DNA from: Wolfiporia cocos
Taxonomy: Eukaryota > Basidiomycota > Agaricomycetes > Polyporales > Phaeolaceae
Reading direction: 5' to 3'
Assembly: GCA_029448655.1 (NCBI GenBank)
Contig: JACCLO010000004.1
Coordinates: 806,001-870,000 of the forward strand
DNA length: 64,000 nucleotides
This document shows positions 20,850 to 33,536 of this stretch, in pieces; within the stretch, counting starts at the first letter, position 1; the number at the start of each line of letters is the position of its first letter. Below the pieces are notes generated by a model, which worked only from the letters and a program-made list of their open reading frames with translations, ran no database searches and had not been told where the DNA came from. The position numbers were made by a program, and so were the translations under genes.

Positions 20850-22878
20850 ATGGAGGCGTCTGTCGCGACGACCACGAAAAAGTCTGTGGTTACGATATCC
20901 TTGCCGAAAGTATGCTGTGCCGCCTCGTGCGTGTTGTGTGGCTAACGGATCGACGCCATTTGTAGAAGAAGCTCATAACGAGGAAAAGGCTGAGAAAGGT
21001 ACGAGCTTTGGTACATGCAGGGGATAGTGCGGTGCTCATTCACGCGCAGTATTCTTGGCTTCCGGATGTGTTCCGTTTGAAAGGCAGCGTGAGTAGCGAT
21101 ATCGAAGTGTCTGGTTCTTGCTCATGATATTCTCAGATTGTGCACCGAATTATTGGCCCTGTTCTGACTGTTACCGCGTTCGCGAGCATCGTTGCATACT
21201 TCTGGTCGAAGGGCAAGAAAATCTCGCTTACCAACCAAGTTGTGCCTCTGTTATCTGTTGTGGTGAGTAGTTAACAAAGTAAACATTGCGCAATAATACT
21301 GACCCAAATGCCAGGTGGGCTTGATCCTGGTATTCCGGTGAGTCGCATTAAATCCATGCACCCGATGACTTTTGACGGAGTTCTCCAGTAATGGGTAGGT
21401 CCATATTGATACAGTGCTCAGCGTACGTTCTGAGCTGCTTAGGACCTCATACGACCGCTACTATGAGGGCCGTAAGGATTTCGCAACCATGTCATCCCAC
21501 GTGCGTCCTCTACTCTCCCTGTACTCCAGCAATTCTCATCCCACTCTGCACCGCAGATCCGCAGCCTCTCCCGCCTCATCTGGATCTACGTCTCCGTCCC
21601 GCCCTCGGACGACTCCGCCAAGGGCGCGCGCGCCGCGTCGCACCTCACGCCCGCGCAGCTCCGCCGGCGCAAAGTGTCCGCGCTCAAGCTCTGCATCGCG
21701 TTCGCGTACGCGGTGAAGCACTACCTCCGCGGCGAGGACGGGCTCGAATGGGAGGACTACGGCGGGATCGTGCCCGCCACGACCGTCGCGCTCGTCCGCG
21801 GCGCCGGCTCCGCGGCGGTGAGCGGGACGACGTCGCGCGGGATGGCGTATGACGCGACGGTGGACAGCAGCGGCACGGGCACGCCGCGCAGCGCGGACGG
21901 CGCCGAGTGCGCGGGCGGGGGCGACGGGGAGGCGCACGCGGCCGTGGACGCGACGAAGAGGATCAGGGTGAAGCGGAGCAAGGACCGGATGAAGGCGCCC
22001 GGCGCGCGGACGGTGAACTCGAAGACGCCGCTGCTGAGCACGGCGCTGCACCAGACGATCGACTTCAATGCGCACCCGGAGGAGCTGTCGACCCCGCTGC
22101 CGCTTGTGTGAGTGTGTCTTGGGCGCTGGCGGTGGGCGGGCGGCTGATGGATGGTACAGGATCGCGCATGAGCTGACGAGGATGCTGTTCTTGTTCAAGC
22201 GCGATGGGTACTTGGAGACGGTGGGCCCGGCCGGTGCGTATCCCGCGATTTGCGCGCATATAGTCGCTCATCTCTCCGCAGGCACGAACGCGATGAACCT
22301 CCAGTGTGTCTCACCCCATCACTTGGCCTCTACCGCGACTGACTCTGCGCCACAGCGTGCAGGCGATGGTGGACATGATGACCGCGATGGAGCGCGTCGC
22401 GAACACGCCGATCCCGCGCTCGTACAGCATCCACCTCAAGCAGTGCGTGACGCTGTACCTGTTCGCGCTGCCCTTCACGCTCGTGAACGAGCTCGGGTGG
22501 GGCATGGTGCCCATCGTGACCGTCGTCGCGTTCACGCTCATGGGCATCGAGGGCATCGCGGACGAGATCGAGATGCCATTTGGTGAGCTGTGCTCGGCTT
22601 GGGATTGGAGCGAAGCTGATTGTTGGCTGTGTCTAGGGCTCGACAAATCGGACTTGCCTCTCGGTGCGGCACAATCTGCTGATGGCGAACATCTGACTGA
22701 TGCTTATTTTCCAGAGCGTTATTGTGCCGACCTCAAAGAAGAAATCGAGTATTGTCCCCGTTCTTTCTCTGACTGACAGCAATTTGTTGACGCAACTTTC
22801 CACAGATTCATTGTCGAGCGACTGCCAGAAGGCGGCGAGGGCATGTACGGAACAGACAACGGCGAGGGGGACGACTGA
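20850..22878 (+). CDS. Bestrophin-like (UPF0187 / RFP-TM) membrane anion channel
   Basis: Fourteen exons join in frame to about 450 residues: 20850-20909, 20966-20998, 21050-21088, 21137-21262, 21315-21337, 21389-21394, 21443-21500, 21557-22107, 22160-22233, 22282-22303, 22356-22582, 22637-22663, 22715-22748, 22806-22878. The family core is clear: a first hydrophobic helix ([18 protein letters not shown]), a second ([16 protein letters not shown]), then the signature [15 protein letters not shown]. Later come the [16 protein letters not shown] helix and the family motif [11 protein letters not shown] followed by GLDKSDLPL. Bestrophins are chloride/bicarbonate channels; fungal members are poorly characterised, and plasma or vacuolar membrane is likely. 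A polar low-complexity insert (about 21760-22060) separates the two halves. The 6-nt exon is unusual. Confidence 0.9.
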
Positions 22879-23027
22879 GGCAACCAGTTATCCATGGCAT
22901 ACAGACATTTCTCGCGCCCTCACTTTCACGTCGTTTCATTTTACGACCACTCATGACCCGGATGAACATTGTAGGATTGGAATGGAATAGGCAGTCATCA
23001 CCGTCTCGTCTACAGCGTACATACAGT

Positions 23028-24093
23028 CTATTGGAACTCTGGCTGGCAGAACTCGCCTGGGCCGTATGGCTGCGTATGGTGGGTTTAGCAGATACAGGCG
23101 GGAGTAATGGGTGAGAGCAGACCTTGGAGGCGAGCGCGGTAAGACCCGCCGAGTTCTCGCTCGTATGCCGGCCGCTCTGCGGGCCCGGCTTGGGCTTCTC
23201 GCCCTTCGCGAACGCGCTCAGCACCTTCTTCGTCGTCTCCGGAGTCAGGTCCTCCTAAATCAGATATCCCTGCCATTCAGCACGGCTCTATAGTGGTGAG
23301 CACGCGAGGGGACGCACGTAGAAATCGTCGTTGACGACCATCATCGGTGCGTTCGAGCACGCGCCCTGGCACTCGACCTCGATGACGGTGAACTTGCCGT
23401 CCTTGGTCGTGTCGCCGGGCTTGATGCCGCCGAGGTGCGAGCAAACGGTGTCGAGGATGTCGTACGAGCCGCGGAGCATGCACGGCGTCGTGGTGCACAC
23501 CTGGACGAAGTTCTCCCCGATTGGCTCGCTGGTCGCATAGCGCGCGCGTTCGCCACCCAAATATTGATCATACAGGCGCTCTCGTCAGTGCGGGCGGAGC
23601 GACGGCCATGAGCGGGCGGCGCACCGGTTGAACATGGTGTAGAACGTCGCGACCTCGTACACACGCATGGGCGGCATCTCCAGGAGCTTCGCGACGTAGT
23701 TCATGACGCTGATGCTCGTCCAGCCCTTGTTCTGCCGTTGCCCGAGGTCGAGCAATGGGATCGTCGCCGCCTTCTTGTATTGTGGGGGGTAATGTGAGAT
23801 GATCTCCTGCGCGCGCTTCATGTTCTCCGCGGTGAACTCGAACGGGATCTGTCGCAGTCATTCAGCTGCAAAGAACCCGTACACTGAGTTGCTCAGCGTC
23901 CTCACCTTGGGGTTGTTATACGGCGTGTCCCTGTGCTATACACCAGTTGGGTGAGCATCACGTCCGCATGCCTGGCAGGTGCGGTACAGACCACGAAGAG
24001 TGCGTCGGACCGTCTGCATGGTGTCGAGGACACGCTCCTCCTCAGCAACGGGAGGGGGCGGGGGAGCCGTTTTGGAAGTCGTGCCGCGAACAT
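23028..24093 (-). CDS. nuo-24: NADH:ubiquinone oxidoreductase 24 kDa subunit (NDUFV2 / NUO-24)
   Basis: Six exons on the minus strand (23992-24093, 23906-23935, 23625-23848, 23318-23528, 23123-23254, 23028-23069) give 246 residues. The N-terminus ([20 protein letters not shown]) is Arg-rich and free of acidic residues, a typical mitochondrial targeting peptide. The [2Fe-2S] cluster ligands are visible as C-x4-C in [11 protein letters not shown] and C-x3-C in [10 protein letters not shown]. Other family hallmarks are [20 protein letters not shown] and [12 protein letters not shown]; the C-terminus [12 protein letters not shown] comes from a separate 42-nt last exon. The subunit holds cluster N1a in the matrix arm of complex I next to the flavin subunit. 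The product looks complete. It lies in tandem with the helicase gene, whose stop codon is 430 bp upstream of this start. Confidence 0.95.
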
Positions 24094-24523
24094 CTCCGCC
24101 GTTACAGAAAGCAGTCTGCAGCTCGGTGAGCTCGCTCCAGCCGGGATTCTGCGAGTGAGCGCTTAGTTGCTATGGGTGAGCACGTGACATATTGGGCGGC
24201 GCCAATGGCGAGATGCAGATTTGTTTCTCTGCAAGCAGTCAACGTATATCGTATATCGCGCCGCGGCCCCTGCCGCTTTATCTGGGGAGCACTGTGGCTG
24301 CTCGCAATCTTGGATGAGTCTGCCAAACCCTGGGTCAGGCTCTAGGGACATGCTCGATCAAAGGCGTCAATTGGTGCCGCGATGAATGCCTTCGTACTGG
24401 TCTCGTACTAATACAAGGCAAGCATTAACAAAATCTCTTGGCCATTGGCATACGCAAGCAATGCTCGTCAGTCTTGCGAAATAGTCGACAACGCGGTCGA
24501 TGAAGACTTGTTGCTTCTGTCGT
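24094..24523. other. Spacer between helicase stop and nuo-24 start
   Basis: 430 bp that serve as 3' end of the helicase gene and promoter of nuo-24, both on the minus strand. No conserved element recognised. Confidence 0.5.
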
Positions 24524-27500
24524 TTACGCGTCTCTCGCCCACGCCCAGGCACCTGCCAGCGACCCTTGCTGGCGAGCAATCTCTTCAAACTCTCTTGCTC
24601 GCGTATTGGATGAGTTGATCTGATGGTTGCTGCCACCAATCGGTGCTCTGCATTCAGGACATCTGGCTGTTTCCATCGCTCCGCCGCACTGGTTCAATAG
24701 TGAGCATTTTTCATTGTTGCTCCAGAAGCAGTCCAAGATTAGGGGGTCAGACATACCTCGGTGATCACAAAGGTGTGCCCGTTCTCACAGTTATAGAAGT
24801 GTCCACGGTGTGCTGTGGGACACATCAGCGAGTAAGAAAGAGGAGGTGAGGCGATGACTCACAAAATCCGAAAGCCTTCACGATTTCCTCCCGCTCTTGG
24901 TGTGTTAGTGGCTGGTACTCCTTGTCCTTCAATATGGATTGCTCCAATTCGTTGCATTCTTCTACCCATTTTTCCATCTTACGGCGACACTCATTGGAAT
25001 ACCATCGACGCTCGTCTCGCAGGTCCTGTAATGTTTGTGACGGACGACTCCTGATGTACTCCCCCTCGGCCTTGTCAATTTGGCTTCTCAGATCTTGACG
25101 CTTAGCTTGTACCTCCTCGGCAAGCTCCTGCTTCCTCGTGGAGAACTGGTTCAACCTGCGCAATTGCTTCCACTCCTCGAGGATCCGTGAACGGAAGCGC
25201 TCGAACTCGGATCGTAGGATGAACGCGACACAGCGCGCAGCTTGCCGAGATGCGGAGGAGCGGTGGGCGATGGCAAGGGCCTTGCGAGAGTCTTCTACGC
25301 AGGACTCGAGGACGAAGTCGATAAATGAGGTCCACAACAGCCGATGGTGTATCACCATCTCATCGCCCGAGGTCAGAGATAGACCTTCTATGCGCCCGGC
25401 CGCTATCTGCGCAAGCATAAAGCGCAATTCGAGAGACACCAAAAAAGCTTCAATTTGGTATCGTGTGTCGGCCTTGTGAGGCGGCTGACCGATCTTTGCA
25501 TTGACAGCATCCAAGGCAGCAGCTTCGGGGGTATCTGAGGCGCAAGTAGTATTTGCGGTGAGCCGTTCCATCTCCAATCTGTAGAGGGTGGTCAGAGCGG
25601 CTTCGTAAGCTTTGATATGTGCGCCTCGGGTCTTTGCTATCCTTGCGATGGTCCGATACGTTGCTAGGATATCCTTCACGACATTATTCCATGCTGTGGC
25701 CTCGTTTTTGGAAAAGCCGTGTATTGCGTGCATGGCCCCTACTCCAAATAATCCGGACTCAAGAGGTTCGTCGGCCCGGCCGACAGCATCCCTAACCGGG
25801 ACCTTTTCGGATTCCACATCTACATGGCTTGCGATGGCTTGTGCGGATGCCAGACTTGCTTGCAGGTTGGTCGAGATGCGTTCGATTGCAGGCACCACAT
25901 TTTGAAGAGACGAAGACATGCTCCCTGCGACATTCTGCTCCAGAATATCAAGGGTGGCGCGTTTCGTGACTCTCCCATATCGCAAGGCGGTGATAGATCC
26001 TCTGCATGTAGGACACGTCGGAGGCGACTGGTAATTGATAGGTGGCGCTTTGGGGGCGACGAAACGGCCCATCGGATCAATATCATAGTAGTCAGACATC
26101 CCGCAGTGGCCATCTAGCGTCTCGACAGTGAAGCTGTGCCCGCAATCCAAGGTGATCAAGCGTTCGCTGGTGTCGTCGGATGTAGGATCGATCTCGTCCA
26201 ATCTTCGCTGCATGATGAAGTCAACAATATCCGATCTGCGATCCTCCGGTATGCACTCCAAGCAGACTTGTTTTTCACACAGTTCCCCACAGACTGTATC
26301 AGGACGTCACTTAGTAACGGATGTGCTGCTTTGATTCGGTACATACCGGATGAGCATGGATGACCACATGGGAGCTGTTTCTTGCATGGTTCATCGCACG
26401 GGAGTCGAGAGCAAATCTGGCCAGGAATTCGGGACGATGCACTTCAGCTTAGGTAGTATATTGACTCACCGATCCGCAAAGAACTGGACAGCTGTGATGA
26501 GCACAAACCCAGATGCATGGTTCCATACACGGAGCACAAGGTTCTGAGCAGGGCTTTGGACATTTGTGATGAGCGCATCGCTGACGACAGGTTTGCTCGC
26601 ATTTAGTGTTGCATTCATGATCTTGTGAGCATTCTAAACCGCAAAGATGCTGGCAATACAGACTACGGTCGCACGGATGTGAGACATGCTTCGCGCGCAC
26701 GATCATGGATGATACGGTTGCGGCCAACAAGCCCACTGTTGCCTTCTGGCACTGTGAGCAGAGCGACTTGCACGATTTCGAGCAGCACGTCAGAACGCCC
26801 CCGCAAACCGCCTTGCAGGTATAGGTAGATGGGTCTTGCCAGCATGGAATAGCGGCAGTGTGCTCGCATCGAACAAGTCGTTTCTCAACCAACGACTCGC
26901 ATCTAACGGACGCTAAGTCTGCCATCATATAACTGATCAACGCGAACTGCGAATCAGTGCTGTGCATCACTGAAAACCTTTGCAACCCACCAAGGCACTT
27001 TATTCTTGACATGCCCACAGGGTAGCGTAACTTTGCGCATGGGGAATTCGCACTTTCCGCAATCCTCGAAGCAATACTTCGTGCAGGGATGTCTACGGGG
27101 ACAGGGGGTTCGGTTGCAAGGCATAATGCATTTTGTGGTACGATGGTTGTCAAGTGCAATATGACACTGGAAAAATTTGAGTTATGGTCGTATCAATATT
27201 ATCGGATGCATACCAATGATGGACACATATGCCCACAATCAAGACGATATCCGCATGGTAGTAGACATCCCCCACCGGGCGCGATGTGGGGCAGTTCACC
27301 GGCCTTCGTGACAATGTGCTTCTCGTCAGGATGCCGAGGACACACGATGGGCAGCCCAAGTCCAATTTGGTCCCGAGCCTCCAGGTCATCTAGAATCACC
27401 GACCAAGTCTCATTTCGGCGGAGATTTGCGGCATTTCCGAGTATGTAGAGACCATGCTTCGCGCGCGACAGTGCGACGTTGATACGGTTGGAGCTCTTGG

Positions 27501-30500
27501 ACCGCAATCAATATTCAGATCGGCCGCTATACAAAGAAATTCTCACCTTGAGAAACCCGATGGATGCGGAACCGGTCTCAAATGTCCCCGAGTTACGAAC
27601 CAGTGACACTATGACGATCTTGGCTTCCTGACCTTGAAATATGTCAACCGTACCAAGCCGAACCTGAGAACACAGCTCATCAGGTCGTTAGACCCTACAC
27701 ATACGAAAAAAGCGTACATGCTTTGCGACAAGCACTTCTTCGAACTCAGTATCTTCTTCCATACCTTGTCGAGCAAGTTGCTCCTGATCGCGCTCGTCTA
27801 CCGCAACGGCAATTTTCAAATCTCTAAGAGCGGCGCGGACCTTCTGTAGCTGCCCAAGATATGCGCATAGGACGGCTATATCTCCCGCTTCATTGTAGAT
27901 ACCCTGGCGCAAGAGATAAAGCACTAAATCGCGGATTATTATGACCTAAGATGTTCTATGAATTACCATCACGGAGCCACGCGACTCGATGTGTTGCATA
28001 CCTCGAAGTCATTATATTTTGATACAGAGTCATCAGAACCATTTTCCTTGTGCGTGTGGTTGAAAAAGAAGACATCCTGTTGCATGCCTTGAACGTGAGG
28101 ATAGGTTTGAACTATTTCATTATCCTCCAGCCTGGGGTACAAGATTTGCCTATGAAATGTTAGCAGACTGTATCATTCATGAGACATTCGTGAATGTATA
28201 CCGGATGAAGTGAGAGATCTCAGGGCGCATCCTGCGCTGCATATTGATTTGCGACATTGGCAGACCATTGTCAGCCAGACGCTCCATGAGCGATCTATCA
28301 AACTTGTACAGCTGCCTCCCACGTTCACTATCCATGGATAAGGCTGGTAACAATTGAGGGCACAGTATACGTAACAGTAAGATTGCATACCGAATGTAGC
28401 CAGAGTTGGTCTCAGCTGCTGCGGATCTCCGATGCAAATTAGATGGTGAACTAAAGACACAGTTTGTCAATACGTTAAGCGAGATGAAGTTAAGTAGCGA
28501 CTTACTTGATGATACTAGCGATGTCAATATGTGCGCCTCTAGTACTTGTCCCGCCTCTTCAACCATGAGGACCTTTGGCGAAATGGTCTAGCAAAGCTAT
28601 AAGGAAGGCAGTTCGACCAAGCGAAAACGCACTTACGCTCAGGAGAGTGATAAGTTTTGCGGCGCCTGATGAAAGATCAGCAGCAGCAACCATGAGCGAT
28701 GAACGTTGTATGCTCTACCGGTTGTTGTACACGCTATTAAATCCGTTTGGCTCATTAGACGGCGTCGAGTCTATATGCATAATGTTCAGAGATATACGCC
28801 CATATCTAGTATGAACTAACCTCATCGCGTATATCGCTATATTCCTTGCATGCAGATTTGTATTGCTGACGCAATTCTTCGTAGTGTTGCAGGTTTGATG
28901 TGTATGCCATCTGACGGATTCTCTGCTCCCATTCGGCGGCAAGCCGTGTCCTCTCGTCAATAGACATCCTCCAGATAGAGTCCACTTCAAGTAGCTCAGG
29001 TAAAGACCGGGTAGTGGTAGGAACAGATGGAATGTTGGCGCCGTAACCTAGTGATTCAAAGAAGGCGAGAACTTCCGGTTCCGATACTTCCAGCTTAGCG
29101 GGCTGGCTCTGACGTTTCTTCTTGCCTTTCCGCTTGACCGAGGCTGGGGTCTTCGCTATGTCAATAAATGCGATATCTTGGCCGGTCTTCCAAAATCCGT
29201 AGAACGTGCGTGATATCTCTTCATCACCCACGTCCTTCTTTTTGCCTGCTGTTTTCCATTCCCCGTTCTGCGCCTCTTCGGCCCAAATCCTCTCGGAAAG
29301 TGTGGTAATCCAAAATGGTGGTGTCCGGATACCCTCGACGTGGTCAGGAAAATGTATGTCGAGGAATTGTTCGACCGCATCCCAGGAAAGTGCTGGTATC
29401 TGTATCAGCTCCATTACCCGACTCATTTCTTCCTCCAACTTCTTCATGATCGCGTACTGTCGCTTGATAGGACGATCGAGTAGCGGTGAGCCCCCTGCGA
29501 TCTTCTCGAGTTTGTCAAGAGTGTACTCAGAGATGCGCTCGTCCGAAGATCTGGAACCGAGTCGAACGAGCTTCCTTGTGATACCAGCATCTAGCACTGA
29601 TGTCAGCATGTGGTCTAGTGCATGGTTCGTGAAAGCAATCAAAACTAGACGAGCTGTGATCAGAAGAAGCAAGATTATTACAACTGAGATTGGTACCGAT
29701 TGGTTTAATACCGCTTGCAAATAGCACACGTAGAATCTCCTTGGCAGTGAAACTCTATAGAGATATCATGCAATGCCCACAGAGCGCTCTTTGAGTCCGA
29801 CTTACTTTCCCGGTTCCAGGCGGACTGTGATTGCAGTGCCTCAGAAGCAGCAGAAGCACACTTCTGAATAAGCTTACCCCTGAATGAGAGACACCTCTCG
29901 AGTTAACGTATTCACCACTGCTTCGACTTGACTTGGGTCAAGGGTACTCGACTGCAAAAGTTGTCGTCGAGCAGCATCTACTGCACCGGGGAGATTTATG
30001 TTCAAAGACTGGATGCGACCACGATGGCCAGGCTTCTCTAGACATTCCAGCTTGTACTTGAATCCAGGAGCCGTCGCATAAAGTGGTGGGCGCAATTGAA
30101 CACCCTCCAGAGCGCCATTATGTGCCAAATATCTTGCGAACGGTATTTCCGTCGGCTCGATTGTTTGTAATCGCTCCAGGAACGGGCGAGCAGCTTCAAA
30201 CATGACATTGTCATCGATCAAAATTGTAAACGTCGATACGTCTCCGGTGGTTCGCTCGCGTCGGAGGGCCATGAGTTCGACCTCGGCGTCGAAGAACGAG
30301 ACTCGCACTTGAATCTGCGAGGCATTCACCTTGGAGGACTCAGCGATGTCCTTACCAAAAGATGTGATCACGCCGAGGAAAATCGATATCCTCTGGTAGG
30401 AGACAAGCACCAATGCAACCAGACTTCCACTTTGTAAGCGTTTGCTGTGGTCCCAGTAGTCGTAGCGTTTCTTCGCGTCGGAATCTCGAGCAGCGCGGTG

Positions 30501-32578
30501 ATTTGGGGTATCGACCACCAATCCGACCGTGAGATCACGGCGTTCAGCTTTGACCGGAGAAAAGTCGACACCTGTATAGACCTGGAAGAATACCGAATCG
30601 AAGCCGCTCGTGCGATAAGCCCCACCCTTGCTCTTCAATAGCTCCTCGAGCTTGGTTTGCTGTCGTTTTCGGCTAGAGTTCTGCCACATTGTCTCCAGAT
30701 CGCCGTAGATGGCAGCGAGCGAGGACCGCATGGTGGCGCTATCAACGGAGGTGAGTGTTGCTAGCCCATGAGATTGGAGGATTGACATACAATAACTCCT
30801 CTCGAAGAAGGCGGAATTGGACATCAAGGTGCCGTTCCATCGAACCCGCAGGAAGATGGTGTGGTGCATCCGGTAAAAAGACTGGCAGATAGGGGGCTAC
30901 GGGAGACAGTAGTTCTGATTGGGTAGGTGCAATGCGAATTGAAGCAATATTGTCGAAGTCATTGTCATGGCGCACACCGTCACGGCGGAGACTTCCCGGA
31001 GGATCATAAGTCTGATATAGCTGTGATACCAGCGCCTGCTGTCGCTCAGCAGGGCTGATCGATTGTTTGATAGGACTGCGCTTTGCCCTTTGTGTTAAGT
31101 TCGACTCCCTCTGCACAATAGATTGAAGCCGAGATAATTCCTCCCTAAGCTGAATAATAGTTAACTGGCGAACACGGGGATCGGAAAGCACAATATTGTC
31201 TTGGAACCGCGGAGGGATCGCAGATACGTCGGCCACCCAGATGTCGAACCAAGTGGTCAGATTGTCGACCAATTGGGCAATATCTGGATGGTTGCGTATC
31301 GCGTCCTTGAATCTCGTGAATAACCTTCGACGTACATGTGAGCTCCGCACGTCCTGATTTCAGACCGTGGACCACGTACTGATACAGAACGGTAGCTAAC
31401 GTCTTGAATATCACAACTCCGTCTAAGTTGCTCTGCAGAGACTGATTCAGATTAGGTGTCGGATCCTTCCAAGACTTCTGTTGAATCATGCCGCCCACGG
31501 CAGAATTGATGACCTCGCTGAAGCTGTCGTAGTTGTTTTCCAAGATGGTGTAGAGATGACTTGGACACAATGAGTCATTGACTCGCCCTTAGAGGCCGCC
31601 GAAACCTACTTTATGTTCTTATGAAGGGTAGTCTTCAAGACAAGACTCGATGCAAAATACTACGCCGTGTTAGTTAAGGGTCACATCAACCGACTGTTAG
31701 TGGGTTGTTACCTCGAAGATGGGAAAGTATCCTTTCTGGAACGAAAGCGTCCCACCATTGTAGCCAATCATGTGGGAAACAGGCCGGAAGCGAATGACAT
31801 CTCCGATGCGTAAGAGAACGTTTCCCTAATCAAGAGGCGTAGAGCTTGAGTATTATACATGCACATAAATGCTTTAAATGAACATACATTTACAATCATA
31901 TAAAGGAAAGCCTGAGACGAGTTTTATCACAAAGGCGGTGGTTATTCCTATGGATGCCGACTCACCTGCGCGTTCTCCGAGTTCTAGCAGGCGATACAAT
32001 CAAATTAACAGCATGCTTCCCAGATTGTATTAAGGACATACCCAAGCCTTATTGCGGTCATTTACACTGGCCAATATGCGAACGAAGCCTTGAATCTTTG
32101 AAGCATTTTCAAACATAAAGTTATCCGACAAAAATGGCTTGATATGGTTGTGCGCCTGACTGGGCGTCAAATTGTGACGCTCCTCGCGGACGGAACCATT
32201 ATTCAGAGCAAGCCCTTCCGCCGAAAAGAAGTCGGTCGTCTCATTCTCTTCTTCTTGGTCAGGTTCCCCCTCCGTGGCAGAGGTTGTAGTTGCCGGTTGG
32301 CGCTCATGCTTGAAGGAACATTCGAAGCCACGCGAACAGCTTCCGGTAGTCCAGAAAAATGAGCAAACCCGCGGTGGAATGCCTGCAGGGGGTCCATTAC
32401 CACTCTTTGACGGACTCTGCATTTTGCCTTGGTTCGATTGCGACGTAGAACTGCCGGAGAATTGGGTGTTGGGATTATCAGGGCGGCCGACTTGGTGCGA
32501 AAACTTGCATTTTGCGCCAAATCGGCATCCTTTGCCCGTTGCGTAGAAGTTGCAGATTCCTCCAGCACGTGCAGACAT
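24524..32578 (-). CDS. ZNFX1/Hrr1-like superfamily 1 RNA helicase with CCCH, NFX1-type and RZ-type zinc fingers
   Basis: A large multi-exon gene, roughly 2,000 residues. It starts with two CCCH fingers (CNFYATGKGCRFGAKCKFSH; a second in CSFFWTTGSCSRGFECSFKH). Exons of 18 nt (31966-31983) and 24 nt (31888-31911) follow. An apparent frame change near 31.35 kb is resolved by a 55-nt intron (donor GTACGT, acceptor CGAAG). Walker A (GPPGTGK) is split by an intron at about 29.83-29.87 kb. Walker B region is VEEAGQVLEAHIL; further helicase motifs are LICIGDPQQLRPTLATF, NMQRRMRPEISHF and INVALSRAKHGLYILG. Cys/His-rich NFX1-type fingers lie at 26.5-27.2 kb, a coiled-coil exon at 24.9-26.2 kb, and an RZ finger at the C-terminus (FYNCENGHTFVITE, then CGGAMETARCPECRAPIGG). 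Relatives (S. pombe Hrr1, Neurospora SAD-3, animal ZNFX1) act in RNAi and heterochromatin or antiviral RNA sensing. Not every exon edge was fixed. Confidence 0.9.
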
Positions 32579-33536
32579 ATCAAGTGCAAGAGCAAATACG
32601 CTGTAGCGTCGATGTGAGGCGGTGGTTGGGAACGAAAGCGTACGAACTCTGCGCTAGCGCTATCCTGATCCTCGTGTCTACGAGTAGTAAGGTTCAAACT
32701 CTATCCGTCAACCGCCTACCTGGAGAATGTAGACGCCTAGTTGAGCAGTCTGGATATGCAGAGCGAAAACGGCAGAGGCAACCAGTTCAGTTCTTCAATT
32801 TAATACATACCGGTGCAGACTCTAGCGAGGTGGTAGACAAGTTCTTCAACCTTCGCAGGCTCCGGATACCCTTGTCGAACATTTCTGCGCTGTCGTACGG
32901 GCCAATTGCGACAGTAAATCCCAACGAGCTTTCAACCGTACACGCTGTAGAGACGAGTTGTACATGATGACATCGCGATCGGCGTTCGAATATTCATTTC
33001 CAGATCAATTGGAGTGGGCAAGTTACATGACGCGCCCCGCCATTTTATTTAGCCTACGTACTTATCGTGCCCTGCATGATCGCCTACTGCGGCGGTATAC
33101 AAATGATTTTCCGTTTTGTAAAAAAGTGTGTGCACATGATTTTGAGCCTAGTGCTTACGCAGGCCCGCTCAGTAATCAAGATCGATCATTGATGTATGGC
33201 GTGGGAAGTAGTCACCTTACACGTGCTGATATGAATCCCCGCCACAGGAATGCGCCACACCCGTTCGTCATGCTGGACGGTATCTATCCTCTGACATTTC
33301 CATCATGCCAGACCTAGAAGGACCTAGTATGTCTGGTCCATATGAATATGTAGCAGGTACACAATCAACGATCACTACGATTGTCGTTGTACATGCTGAT
33401 TTTAGATGAAAAGGCTCGATAGCAGAAGAAACTGGCACTGGCACTGGTGATGCTCACAACCTTCACGATGTGCTGTCCGCTGGCAGTTCTGATAGTACGC
33501 CATTTGTGCTTTTAGAGACAGTTCCCTGCTCACGTA
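32579..33536. other. Divergent promoter region between helicase and FunK1-A
   Basis: About 950 bp between two genes pointing away from each other. No frame is convincing. A short ATG-led stretch at 33303 (MPDLEGPSMSG) could be a first exon of the kinase, but no clean in-frame splice follows. Confidence 0.45.

Noticed and set aside
31330..31400. Apparent frameshift in the helicase gene
   Set aside because: A 55-nt intron with donor GTACGT and acceptor CGAAG restores the frame (VLYQ joined to LFTRFKDAIRNH).
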